In this document: piece after piece, positions 23,360 to 30,302 of the stretch
Numbering within the stretch: the stretch's first letter is position 1
How the letters are laid out: each line of letters starts with the position of its first letter
NCBI GenBank assembly: GCA_030691625.1
Contig: JAUYDX010000084.1
Location: forward strand, 1-42,707
Source of the DNA: Candidatus Omnitrophota bacterium
GTDB lineage: Bacteria; Omnitrophota; Gorgyraeia; Gorgyraeales; Gorgyraeaceae
Length of the DNA: 42,707 nt
Direction of reading: 5' to 3'
Notes under the pieces: generated by a model
The model's input: the letters and a program-made list of their open reading frames with translations, nothing else
What the model was told of the DNA's origin: nothing
Database searches by the model: none
Translations under genes and position numbers: made by a program

Positions 23360-23684
23360 AATCTTCTGTAGTTTCATTGGAAAGCCACTTCAAATAATCC
23401 GAGCTTCCTTCTATAATGGGAATAGCTATGATTTCAGGGATTTCATAAGGATGGATTTTTCTGATCGCATTTTCAACTTTTTTATAAAGCTCTCTTCTTG
23501 TTTTTATCACGCATGCCCATTCTAGCGTCTTCTCTATCCTGCCTTTCCACCTGTATACGCTCTTAAACGGGCCTATTATCTGCACGCAAGCGCCCAGCCT
23601 TTTATCCAGAATCTCTTTCGTCAGTTTCTCCGCGTGTTTCTTTCCTGATAATGTTGTTATCACCTGCACAAAAGACTGTCTCAT
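23352..23684 (-). CDS. cutA: CutA1-family divalent-cation tolerance protein
   Basis: A 110-residue trimeric ferredoxin-like-fold protein. The family blocks are ITTLSGKKHAEKLTKEILDKRLGACVQI, SVYRWKGRIEKTLEWACVIKTR and IRKIHPYEIPEIIAIPI (the HPYE motif). CutA was named for copper tolerance in E. coli, but its biochemical role is not settled. The ATG (MRQSFVQV) has AAAGAGG upstream. A longer in-frame start lies at the edge of a palindrome and is rejected. It follows hypA and overlaps DUF523. Confidence 0.93.
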   Translation of the reverse strand: MRQSFVQVITTLSGKKHAEKLTKEILDKRLGACVQIIGPFKSVYRWKGRIEKTLEWACVIKTRRELYKKVENAIRKIHPYEIPEIIAIPIIEGSSDYLKWLSNETTEDYG

Positions 23685-23709
23685 CGCGCCTCTTTCTTCC
23701 TGATCTACC

Positions 23710-23752
23710 AACAACTTGACACTTGTGACAATGTCACAAGTGTCAAGTTGTT
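23710..23752. repeat. palindromic intergenic repeat, family 1, copy 6
   Basis: A perfect palindrome with 21-base arms (AACAACTTGACACTTGTGACA at its left) and one central A, identical to copy 9. Its last base is the first base of the hypA stop triplet (read on the plus strand), so it directly follows that coding region. The cutA start lies 26 bases beyond. Confidence 0.94.
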
Positions 23753-24102
23753 CACGGATAGGATTCGACTTCGATGTTATCAGCGTAGAATTCTTTACCG
23801 GAATCTGTCAGGATACCCAGGCCGCTGCATTTCGGGCAGTTAAACTCTGCTTTCTCGTGTTCAAATATCTCACCGCAGTCTTTACATTTCAATTTCGACT
23901 TTACAGATTTCATTACCAGCTTAGCGCCTTCGAGTATGTTTCCTCTGGAGAGTGTGTCAAAATACACCCTGATAGATTCTTCCTTGAATCCTGAAAGTTC
24001 GCCGAGCATAAGGGTAACACCTGTTATTCTCTTAGCCTTATGGCTTCTGGCCTCTTCCAGTATCTGTTTAACCACTGCTTCTACGATATGATATTCGTGC
24101 AT
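23752..24102 (-). CDS. hypA: HypA-family nickel/zinc metallochaperone
   Basis: A 116-residue HypA/HybF-type protein. The N-terminal MHE supplies the nickel-binding His2. The body includes ITGVTLMLGELSGFKEESIRVYFD. The zinc-binding region is a four-Cys knuckle, CKDCG...CPKC. In other bacteria HypA delivers Ni2+ to [NiFe] hydrogenase with HypB. No hydrogenase or other hyp gene lies in this window, so it is either an orphan supplying a hydrogenase encoded elsewhere or has another target. The start is fixed by the MHE end, although the upstream ribosome site is weak. Confidence 0.87.
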   Translation of the reverse strand: MHEYHIVEAVVKQILEEARSHKAKRITGVTLMLGELSGFKEESIRVYFDTLSRGNILEGAKLVMKSVKSKLKCKDCGEIFEHEKAEFNCPKCSGLGILTDSGKEFYADNIEVESYP

Positions 24103-24129
24103 ATTTGCGCAATGCCCTGCTGTCCTGAT

Positions 24130-24172
24130 AACAACTTTACACTACTAACATTGTCACAAGTGTAAAGTTGTT
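24130..24172. repeat. palindromic intergenic repeat, family 1, copy 7
   Basis: Arms of 21 bases around a central T. The outer 14 pairs are intact (AACAACTTTACACT / AGTGTAAAGTTGTT), while three to four inner positions mismatch. It lies eight bases after the stop of the response regulator gene and upstream of hypA. Confidence 0.82.
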
Positions 24173-24179
24173 TAGAGCG

Positions 24180-24545
24180 TCAGGTTAGGAGTTCTTTGAT
24201 TTTGGCTAATAGGACAGGGGCTTCGAATGGTTTTGTAATATAAGCGTTTGCTCCCACTTCCATACCGGTCTTCTTGTCGTCATCCTGCGCCCTGGCGGTA
24301 AACAGAATGATGGGTATGTGCTTATATTTTTCGTCAAATTTAAGCATCCTGCATACCTTATAGCCGTCTATTTTCGGAAGCATGAGGTCAAGTATAATAA
24401 GATCGGGAGAAACTGTCTTTGCCTTATCCAAGCCATCCTGGCCGTCGCACGCAGTAACCACTTCATAGCCGTTTGCCTCAAGCCTGATTCTAAGTGTATC
24501 TAGTATATCCTTCTCGTCATCAACTACAAGTATTCTCTTCGACAT
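24180..24545 (-). CDS. single-domain response regulator (CheY-like)
   Basis: A 121-residue stand-alone receiver domain. The acidic pocket is VVDDE, the phosphoryl Asp is residue 53 (LIILDLMLPKIDG), the switch Thr is in ILFTARA, and the Lys is in YITKPFE. With no output domain it must act by protein contact, for instance on a kinase, phosphatase or phosphorelay partner. Position after phoU suggests a link to the phosphate regulon, but it has its own promoter. AGGAGAGAG precedes the ATG. Confidence 0.92.
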   Translation of the reverse strand: MSKRILVVDDEKDILDTLRIRLEANGYEVVTACDGQDGLDKAKTVSPDLIILDLMLPKIDGYKVCRMLKFDEKYKHIPIILFTARAQDDDKKTGMEVGANAYITKPFEAPVLLAKIKELLT

Positions 24546-24608
24546 CGCTCTCTCCTGAATAATTCTTCTGGAAAAATTATCTTTTTAACATCCATAGTTC
24601 ACTGATAA

Positions 24609-24636
24609 ATTATACACGCCAAAACAAAAAAAGCAA
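24609..24636 (-). promoter_or_regulatory. predicted promoter of the response regulator gene
   Basis: On the minus strand TTGCTT (24631-24636), a 16-base spacer and TATAAT (24609-24614), directly after palindrome copy 8. A leader of about 55 bases would follow. Confidence 0.55.
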
Positions 24637-24678
24637 ACAACTTTACACTCCAAACAATGTCTGAAGTGTCAAGTTGTT
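24636..24678. repeat. palindromic intergenic repeat, family 1, copy 8
   Basis: Arms of 21 bases around a central A; one arm is of the TTTACA type and the other of the TTGACA type, leaving several mismatches. It begins two bases after the phoU stop triplet on the minus strand and runs up to the -35 box of the response regulator gene. Confidence 0.8.
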
Positions 24679-24680
24679 GG

Positions 24681-25352
24681 TTATTGCTTTAGTTTATCTG
24701 GGTGGTGTTTGACAACCTCGGCTTGGACCATGTAGATCACGTCTTCGGCAATATTTGTGGTGTGGTCGCATATGCGCTCCAGGAAACGCGCTATCAATAA
24801 CAGCTGTACTGCCCTGGGCGCGCTGGAAGGGTCCTTTGCCATATAGTCTTCTGTTAATTCTTTCTGAATAATATTCCTCAAATTATTAGCTTCAGAGTCT
24901 GACAATAACACTTTTTTTGCAAGTTCTATGTCGCCTTTCACAAACGCATCTATAGACATCTTCACCATATTCTGGGCAACAGAGGTAAGCTTAGGGATAT
25001 CGACCAATGGTTTTAATAGCGGTTTATCAACCAGTTCGAGAGTGCGCTGGGCAATATCCACTGCTATATCAGCTATCCTTTCAAGCTCGGAGTTTATCTT
25101 CATGCCTGTGGTAATAAAGCGCAGGTCCTTGGCCATAGGCTGATAGCGGGCTATCAGGTCTATACATTTCTCGTCTATATCGAGTTCCAGCTGATCGACA
25201 TTATTATCATTTTCTATCACGCTTTTAGCCAATGCCTTGTCTCTATTCTTAAGCGCTTCTACGGATTTATAAATAGCCTCTTCCGCAAAAGCTCCCATTT
25301 TCAATATATCCTGATTTAAGCTTTTCAGCTCTTGATCAACATGTCTTTCCAT
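24681..25352 (-). CDS. phoU: phosphate-transport regulator PhoU
   Basis: A 223-residue helical protein of two PhoU repeats. They are marked by VIENDNNVDQLELDIDEKCIDLIARYQP with RFITTGMKINSELERIADIA in the first half and LLSDSEANNLRNII with LLLIARFLERICDHTTNIAEDVIYM in the second. PhoU represses the PhoR/PhoB response and limits phosphate uptake when phosphate is plentiful, acting with the Pst transporter at the membrane. The ATG (MERHVDQ) has AAAGGAGG at good spacing; a longer frame upstream runs through a repeat. It is the last gene of the pst operon. Confidence 0.96.
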   Translation of the reverse strand: MERHVDQELKSLNQDILKMGAFAEEAIYKSVEALKNRDKALAKSVIENDNNVDQLELDIDEKCIDLIARYQPMAKDLRFITTGMKINSELERIADIAVDIAQRTLELVDKPLLKPLVDIPKLTSVAQNMVKMSIDAFVKGDIELAKKVLLSDSEANNLRNIIQKELTEDYMAKDPSSAPRAVQLLLIARFLERICDHTTNIAEDVIYMVQAEVVKHHPDKLKQ

Positions 25353-25378
25353 ATAAAACCTCCTTTTGTAACCACCCC

Positions 25379-25413
25379 AACCGCGTAGGAGGCCTACGGC
25401 CACCTACGCGGTT
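25379..25413. repeat. palindromic intergenic repeat, family 2, copy C
   Basis: Arms of 16 bases around TAC with one mismatch. Compared with the other copies, CTCGTAGG is replaced by CGCGTAGG, with the matching change in the opposite arm (CCTACGCGG). It starts four bases after the stop of pstB and carries the same G-rich tail GGGGTGGTTAC, followed here by a proper AGGAGG before phoU. Confidence 0.88.
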
Positions 25414-25416
25414 TCT

Positions 25417-26172
25417 TTATCCGTACCTGCCTGTAATATAATCTTCTGTCCTTTTGTCTTTCGGAGCGGTAAATATCTCCTGAGTTTTTCCAAACTCCAC
25501 CAGCTCTCCCAGCAGCATAAAGCCTGTATCGTCCGAAACCCTGGCTGCCTGCTGCATATTATGGGTAACTATTATTATAGTATAACTATTTTTTAATTCA
25601 CGCATTAATTCCTCAATCCTGGCCGTAGCCTGCGGATCCAGCGTAGAGCAGGGTTCATCCATCAATAGTACATCGGACTTTACCGCGATAAGACGGGCTA
25701 TGCAGAGCCTCTGTTTCTGTTCCAGAGACAACCTCAACGCAGATTCTTTCAGCCTGTCTTTCAGCTCATCCCACAAAAGAACGCTTTTTAAACTCATCTC
25801 CACTGTTTCGTCTAATTTATCTCTTCTTATGTTTTCCGCATGCACTCTTTCCCCAAAAACTATATTCTCGTAAATAGAAAGCGGGAAAGGATTCGGCCTC
25901 TGGAAAACCATGCCTACTTCTTTACGAAGTTTTACCAAGTCCGCGTCTAAGCCGAGTATATCTATGCCGTCTACCAAAACTTTGCCGGTTGTTTTAACGT
26001 TTTCTATCAAATCGTTCATGCGGTTAAAAACGCGCAGCATAGTAGATTTGCCGCAGCCGGAAGGCCCGATAATAGCGGTAATCCTGTTGGGCTCAAAGCT
26101 TGCATTTACATCCAACAATGCTTGAAAATTACCATACCATAGATTGAGTTTTTCCGTAGATATCTTTGCCAT
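25417..26172 (-). CDS. pstB: phosphate ABC transporter ATPase PstB, copy 1 (degenerate signature motif)
   Basis: A 251-residue ATPase of the phosphate importer PstSCAB. Walker A is GPSGCGKST, the Q-loop is [12 protein letters not shown] as in normal PstB, Walker B is [12 protein letters not shown] and the switch His is in [13 protein letters not shown]. The ABC signature, however, reads [15 protein letters not shown] instead of [13 protein letters not shown]: both glycines are replaced, by Leu and Glu. The neighbouring copy has a normal signature but lacks the Q-loop Gln and the switch His. The start shares one base with the stop of that gene (TAATG), so the two are made in close proportion. 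Most likely the two proteins form a mixed dimer; a homodimer of this copy would have two defective signatures. Confidence 0.93.
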   Translation of the reverse strand: MAKISTEKLNLWYGNFQALLDVNASFEPNRITAIIGPSGCGKSTMLRVFNRMNDLIENVKTTGKVLVDGIDILGLDADLVKLRKEVGMVFQRPNPFPLSIYENIVFGERVHAENIRRDKLDETVEMSLKSVLLWDELKDRLKESALRLSLEQKQRLCIARLIAVKSDVLLMDEPCSTLDPQATARIEELMRELKNSYTIIIVTHNMQQAARVSDDTGFMLLGELVEFGKTQEIFTAPKDKRTEDYITGRYG

Positions 26173-26918
26173 TAACCGAATTTCCCTCTTATGTAACCAT
26201 CTGTGCGATTATCCTGAGGCACAGTGAATATCTTTTCTGTCTTGTCTAATTCTATAAGCTCCCCGTTCAGGAAAAACGCAGTCCTGTCTCCGACTCTGGC
26301 GGCCTGTTTCACATTGTTAGTCACAAGCACTATTGTATATTTTTCTTTTAACTTCACCATGGCGTCTTCTATCTTAGCGGTAGAAATAGGGTCAAGGCCT
26401 GAACACGGTTCATCAAAAAGAATCACTTCAGGCTCCACTGCAAGAGTCCTGGCTATGCACAGGCGCTGCTGCTGGCCTCCGGATAATTTAAAAGCGGATT
26501 CACCCATCCTGTCTTTGACCTCTTCCCATAGATACGCCTGCTTCAAGGCATTTTCCACTACCTGCGCCAGGCGCTTTCTGTTATTAACACCTGCCATCTT
26601 CATGCCATAAGCCACGTTATCAAATATTGAGAGTGGCAGCGGTAACGGAAGAGCAAATACCATGCCTACTTTTCTGCGTAAAAGTTCGACATCGACTTTC
26701 CTTATGTCCTGACCGTCAAATAGGACATCTCCATTCATTTTAAAACGAGTGTTAAGATCATTCAGGCGGTTTAACATTCTTAAAAAAGTGGTTTTACCGC
26801 TATTGGACGGGCCTATGATGCTTAAAATCTCATTAGGCAAAATCTGCATAGTGACACTTTTAAGCGCCTGAGTAGAATCAAACCAGACATTGAGCTTTTT
26901 TATATCAAAGGTTACCAT
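26172..26918 (-). CDS. pstB: phosphate ABC transporter ATPase PstB, copy 2 (Q-loop and H-loop changed)
   Basis: A 248-residue PstB paralogue. Walker [10 protein letters not shown], signature [13 protein letters not shown] and Walker [13 protein letters not shown] are normal. The Q-loop reads [12 protein letters not shown], with Ala where PstB has the Gln that contacts Mg2+ and the membrane subunits. The H-loop reads [14 protein letters not shown], with Asn in place of the switch His. In an ABC dimer each ATP site is made of Walker A/B, Q and H of one subunit and the signature of the other. This copy's own site therefore pairs with the broken signature of copy 1 and is predicted to be inactive, while the other site is fully canonical. 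The start overlaps the pstA end. Confidence 0.93.
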   Translation of the reverse strand: MVTFDIKKLNVWFDSTQALKSVTMQILPNEILSIIGPSNSGKTTFLRMLNRLNDLNTRFKMNGDVLFDGQDIRKVDVELLRRKVGMVFALPLPLPLSIFDNVAYGMKMAGVNNRKRLAQVVENALKQAYLWEEVKDRMGESAFKLSGGQQQRLCIARTLAVEPEVILFDEPCSGLDPISTAKIEDAMVKLKEKYTIVLVTNNVKQAARVGDRTAFFLNGELIELDKTEKIFTVPQDNRTDGYIRGKFG

Positions 26919-27763
26919 TTTTTCTTCTTTCTGAATTTTGTGCGTATAATTATCGCCATCAGGTTCATGAATAAAACCAGCGCCAATAAAACAAAAGCAG
27001 TCCCGTATCTTATCTTTTCATCTACGTTAGGCACCTGGGTAGAAATAACATACAGATGATACGGCAATGCCATTGCCTGATCAAAAATAGATTTCGGAAG
27101 CTGCGGAAGATAAAAAGCAGCTACTGTAAATAGTATCGGTGCTGTCTCTCCGGCAGCTCTCCCCAAACCCAGAATAGTTCCTGTCAAAATCCCAGGTATA
27201 GCATTCGGCAGGACAATATGTCTTATAGTCTGCCACTTGCTTGCGCCTAATGACAGGCTTACCTCGCGGAATGATTGGGGCACGCTCTCTAATGCTTCCC
27301 GCGAAGTAGTAATAACTATAGGAAGAATCATTATGCCTAAAGTAAGAGATCCTGAAAGTATAGACGCCCCGAATTTAAAAAATATTACAAATAAAGCCAG
27401 GCCAAAAAGCCCATAGACTACAGACGGCACACCTGCCAGATTTACAATAGCCAGTTTTATAATGCGATTAAGCGGATTGTCCCTGGAATATTCGCTTAAA
27501 TATATCGCGGCTAAAAGGCCTATGGGCAAAGCAAAGATGATTGCCCCTGCAACTAAATATATAGTGCCAACGATTGCCGGGAATATGCCTCCGGCGCGCA
27601 TGCCTTGACGCGGCATATCAGAAAGAAATTGCCAGTTTATGGCAGGAAAGCCTTTTTGAATTATAATTACGACTATCAGGCCCACAGGTACTACTATTAA
27701 AAGCGTGGCCAGAAGTAAAAAGAAAAAAGCTATATTCTGCGTCCTGTGCGGATTTCTCTTCAT
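26912..27763 (-). CDS. pstA: phosphate ABC transporter permease PstA
   Basis: A 283-residue inner-membrane permease with six hydrophobic segments. The coupling-helix region LEALESVPQSFREVSLSLGASKWQTI contains the EAL-type loop (SREALESVP, LGASKWQT) that docks on PstB. GTILGLGRAAGETAPILF is the conserved PstA segment. It forms the phosphate channel with PstC. The start overlaps the pstC end by four bases and the stop overlaps the start of the following pstB copy, so the operon is tightly coupled. Confidence 0.95.
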   Translation of the reverse strand: MKRNPHRTQNIAFFFLLLATLLIVVPVGLIVVIIIQKGFPAINWQFLSDMPRQGMRAGGIFPAIVGTIYLVAGAIIFALPIGLLAAIYLSEYSRDNPLNRIIKLAIVNLAGVPSVVYGLFGLALFVIFFKFGASILSGSLTLGIMILPIVITTSREALESVPQSFREVSLSLGASKWQTIRHIVLPNAIPGILTGTILGLGRAAGETAPILFTVAAFYLPQLPKSIFDQAMALPYHLYVISTQVPNVDEKIRYGTAFVLLALVLFMNLMAIIIRTKFRKKKKW

Positions 27764-28623
27764 TGTTTTTTATGCAGGAACAGGTCTGCTGTTACGTTAA
27801 TTGCAAAACTTATAACAAATAAAACTATGCCTATTGCAAAAAGCGCGAAATAATGCTCGCTGCCCACAACTGCCTCTCCCATCTCAGCTGCAATAGTAGC
27901 GGTTAAAGTGCGGACCGGAGCTAAAATACTATTTGGTATAACTGCTGCGTTTCCTGTGATCATCATAACTGCCATGGTCTCTCCGATCACTCTTCCTATC
28001 CCCAGCATTATAGCAGCCAGTATACCGCTGGACGCTGCAGGAAGCATGACCCGCCATATTGTCTGCCAATGCGTAGCGCCTAACGCAAGCGCGCCTTCTT
28101 TATAAGTTTTTGGTATAGAATAAAGCGCGTCTTCCGCTATAGAAACTATCGTAGGCATAGCCATAAAAGCCAGCATTATAGAACCTGACAATGCGGTCAG
28201 GCCCGTAGGCAGGTGAAAAACATTTTTCACAATAGGCACCAGCGTTACCATGCCAATAAAACCAAGCACAACGCTCGGTATAGCAGCCAATAGCTCTATT
28301 CCTGCTTTTAGAATCTCTTTTATTTTTAAAGGCGCTACCTCTGCAATATAGATTGCGCAGCCCACTCCTATAGGAATAGAAATAATAGCTGCACCTAAAG
28401 TGACCAATAATGACCCGAGAATAAGAGGAAGTATTCCCAACTGCGGCGGATCTGAAATAGGATACCAGCTTTTACCGAACAAAAAATTAAAAGGGCCCAC
28501 GATATTAAAAACCGCGAGCCCTTCTTTTAGCAAAAATAGAAAAATTAGTACGACAAAAAATATCGAGGCAATACCGCAGACGAGTATCAGCTTCTCTATA
28601 ATAAACTCTTTAAACTTCCGCAT
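27760..28623 (-). CDS. pstC: phosphate ABC transporter permease PstC
   Basis: A 287-residue inner-membrane permease with six hydrophobic segments. The coupling region is IAEDALYSIPKTYKEGALALGATHWQTI, and the conserved LGIGRVIGETMAVMMITGN follows. The N-terminal half contains GPFNFLFGKSWYP, typical for PstC. The start is taken at MRKFKEFI; the in-frame TTG six codons earlier lies in a palindromic repeat. The ribosome site (CGGGTAG) is modest. The palindrome between pstS and pstC may tune the ratio of the abundant binding protein to the membrane subunits, as hairpins do in other binding-protein operons; this is an inference. Confidence 0.95.
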   Translation of the reverse strand: MRKFKEFIIEKLILVCGIASIFFVVLIFLFLLKEGLAVFNIVGPFNFLFGKSWYPISDPPQLGILPLILGSLLVTLGAAIISIPIGVGCAIYIAEVAPLKIKEILKAGIELLAAIPSVVLGFIGMVTLVPIVKNVFHLPTGLTALSGSIMLAFMAMPTIVSIAEDALYSIPKTYKEGALALGATHWQTIWRVMLPAASSGILAAIMLGIGRVIGETMAVMMITGNAAVIPNSILAPVRTLTATIAAEMGEAVVGSEHYFALFAIGIVLFVISFAINVTADLFLHKKQ

Positions 28624-28636
28624 GCAATCTACCCGA

Positions 28637-28679
28637 AACAACTTGACACTTGTGACAATGTCACAAGTGTCAAGTTGTT
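28637..28679. repeat. palindromic intergenic repeat, family 1, copy 9 (pstS-pstC)
   Basis: A perfect palindrome with 21-base arms and one central A, identical in sequence to copy 6, some 4.9 kb away. It overlaps the stop triplet of pstS and ends 14 bases before the pstC start. As RNA it would fold into a 21-pair hairpin at the pstS 3' end. Confidence 0.94.
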
Positions 28680-29532
28680 AGTTTTTTATAGGGACAAAAT
28701 CAGTGACTAAGACTATATCCTGACCTTCTTTGGAAAGCGCAAAATCTACAAACTTCTTTACCAGACCCTGCGGCGCGCCATTGGTATAGAGAAATAATGG
28801 CCTTGATATCGGATATTTATTATTTATAACATTCGCTATCACAGGCTCTACATATTCTGATTTTTCATCCTTGGCTATGGCGACTGGTTTTTGCTTAGCT
28901 GAAATATATCCCATACCGTAATAACCTATAGCGCTGGAGTTCCCAGCTACTTCATCAGCTATAGCCTGAGATGATGAGAGCATTAAAGCCCTTGGCACAA
29001 ATTCTTCTTTGCTATTAGGGTCATTTTTTCTCAATACATGCTCTTTAAAATAAACGTGTGTGCCTGAATTCACTTCCCTGGAAAGTAAGACTATTTTTTC
29101 ATCTTTTCCGCCAAGCTCTTTCCAATTAGTTATCTTTCCTGTAAAAATGCCCGCAAGCTGATCTAATGTAAGCTTATTCACGGAATTCGCAGGATTTACT
29201 ACCACTGCAAGGCCATCTAAGGCTGCCTTTATTTCATTTGGATTTACGCCTTTTTTATTGGCAAGGGCGATTTCTTTATCCTTTATATTCCTGGAGCTCA
29301 TGGCTATGTCGCAAGAAGCGCTTATAAGGCTGGAAAGCCCTGTGCCTGACCCGCCTCCGGTAACAGCTATAAAATCTCCCGGATATTTCTCCATATATTT
29401 CTCTGCCCATGCCTGGCCCAGATTCACCATAGTGTCAGAGCCTTTTATCTGTATAGAATTTTTTCCCTGGCCAGCAAACGCGGAAAGGCTGAACATCAAC
29501 ATTATAAAAACCATCAATCCTTTTTTAATCAT
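28678..29532 (-). CDS. pstS: phosphate-binding protein PstS
   Basis: A 284-residue exported phosphate receptor of the Pst importer. The signal peptide ends at SLSAFAG. The phosphate site is visible in KGSDTMVNLGQAWAEKY, VTGGGSGTGLSSL (the SGT loop), DIAMSSRNI, and LLSREVNSGTHVYF with the SGT/Arg pair. AIGYYGMGYIS and YPISRPLFLYT are conserved in the family. The strong ribosome site AAGGAGG fits high expression. It is the second gene after the Pho-box-like repeat, following DUF2490. Confidence 0.95.
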   Translation of the reverse strand: MIKKGLMVFIMLMFSLSAFAGQGKNSIQIKGSDTMVNLGQAWAEKYMEKYPGDFIAVTGGGSGTGLSSLISASCDIAMSSRNIKDKEIALANKKGVNPNEIKAALDGLAVVVNPANSVNKLTLDQLAGIFTGKITNWKELGGKDEKIVLLSREVNSGTHVYFKEHVLRKNDPNSKEEFVPRALMLSSSQAIADEVAGNSSAIGYYGMGYISAKQKPVAIAKDEKSEYVEPVIANVINNKYPISRPLFLYTNGAPQGLVKKFVDFALSKEGQDIVLVTDFVPIKN

Positions 29533-29541
29533 AACGCCTCC

Positions 29542-30198
29542 TTAAAATGATATTTTAAATTTTGTGCCCACTACATTAGCGTCTATCCATTTACCTGAGC
29601 TCTTCATGGTTTGGAGCATATAATAGATTTCTCCTTTTATATTCTTAGTCAGGTTCATGCCGATTCCAGCGGATGCCCTGTTTTGATTTAACTGGTTAGT
29701 GGCGCTTAGACTAAAAAGCATCTCGTCAGACATATACGGCTGAATCTCCATCTTCGTATATTTCCAGGGAAATTTCATGGAGATCTTATTGCGGTATCTC
29801 CAGGCATCAGCCTGATATTGGAAACTACGGTATTCCAAGCGGCTGCGGTCTTCGAATTTAAACCCCTTCGAATCCCAGAGTAAAGACAATGTCACATAAG
29901 GCGATCTCTCCAACCTAAACCTTCTTTTTTTAGATTCATAGATATACCTGTATCCAGCGCCAACATTCAGGTATTTCTGAAGATTATAAAAAAATCCTAT
30001 ATCATAATGCTGGTAAAAAAATTCATCCGCATTGTCCCCCCATCGGAATTCCTGCTCAAAGGCTATCTTTGATTTATCATTGATTTTCATTTCCTCTACA
30101 TCTGTGTTCCATACCTGGAAATCCCCATCATCATAGGCATACGCCACAGCTGTTACAAATAACAGCAAAGCCATAATTAAAACTATTTGTTTTTTCAT
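29542..30198 (-). CDS. DUF2490 protein, putative outer-membrane barrel
   Basis: A 218-residue protein with a signal peptide ending at TAVAYA. The repeated pattern of alternating polar and aromatic residues fits a small outer-membrane beta-barrel: DFQVWNTDVEEMKIN, KIAFEQEFRWGD, YVTLSLLWDSKGFKFEDRSRLEYR, ending in an aromatic residue (KFKISF). These are the marks of DUF2490. The function is unknown. As first gene of the pst operon with the Pho-box-like repeat upstream, it may be a phosphate-starvation outer-membrane protein, similar in position to porins such as PhoE in other bacteria. AGGAGGAAGC precedes the ATG. Confidence 0.82.
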   Translation of the reverse strand: MKKQIVLIMALLLFVTAVAYAYDDGDFQVWNTDVEEMKINDKSKIAFEQEFRWGDNADEFFYQHYDIGFFYNLQKYLNVGAGYRYIYESKKRRFRLERSPYVTLSLLWDSKGFKFEDRSRLEYRSFQYQADAWRYRNKISMKFPWKYTKMEIQPYMSDEMLFSLSATNQLNQNRASAGIGMNLTKNIKGEIYYMLQTMKSSGKWIDANVVGTKFKISF

Positions 30199-30267
30199 GC
30201 TTCCTCCTTTTTTTAGTTTTATCATGGCTTAAGTATATATGATGCCTATTAAATGCGCTTCAAGGCC

Positions 30268-30285
30268 AGGTAAAATATAGGTAAA
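30268..30285 (-). promoter_or_regulatory. Pho-box-like direct repeat upstream of the pst operon
   Basis: On the minus strand TTTACCT-ATAT-TTTACCT: two identical seven-base units with a four-base A/T spacer. This is the geometry of PhoB boxes (7+4 repeat, 11-base period), although the unit differs from the E. coli CTGTCAT. It lies 70 bases before the DUF2490 ATG. Candidate -10 boxes are TTTAAT (30248-30253) and TATACT (30232-30237). Confidence 0.6.
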
Positions 30286-30302
30286 GTTTTTTAGGCGCGT
30301 TT

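Noticed and set aside
25417-26918. One of the two pstB genes as a pseudogene
   Set aside because: Both are full length without frameshift, keep Walker A and B, are coupled in the operon, and their defects fall in one composite site.
634-28679. Family 1 palindromes as a CRISPR array or ordinary terminators
   Set aside because: Copies are scattered over 28 kb without spacers, and most lack a T-run on either strand.
23716-28681. Two plus-strand frames (23716-23994 and 28400-28681) sharing the peptide LVTMSQVSSC
   Set aside because: The shared peptide is only the translation of identical palindromes (copies 6 and 9); both frames lie opposite real genes (hypA and pstC).
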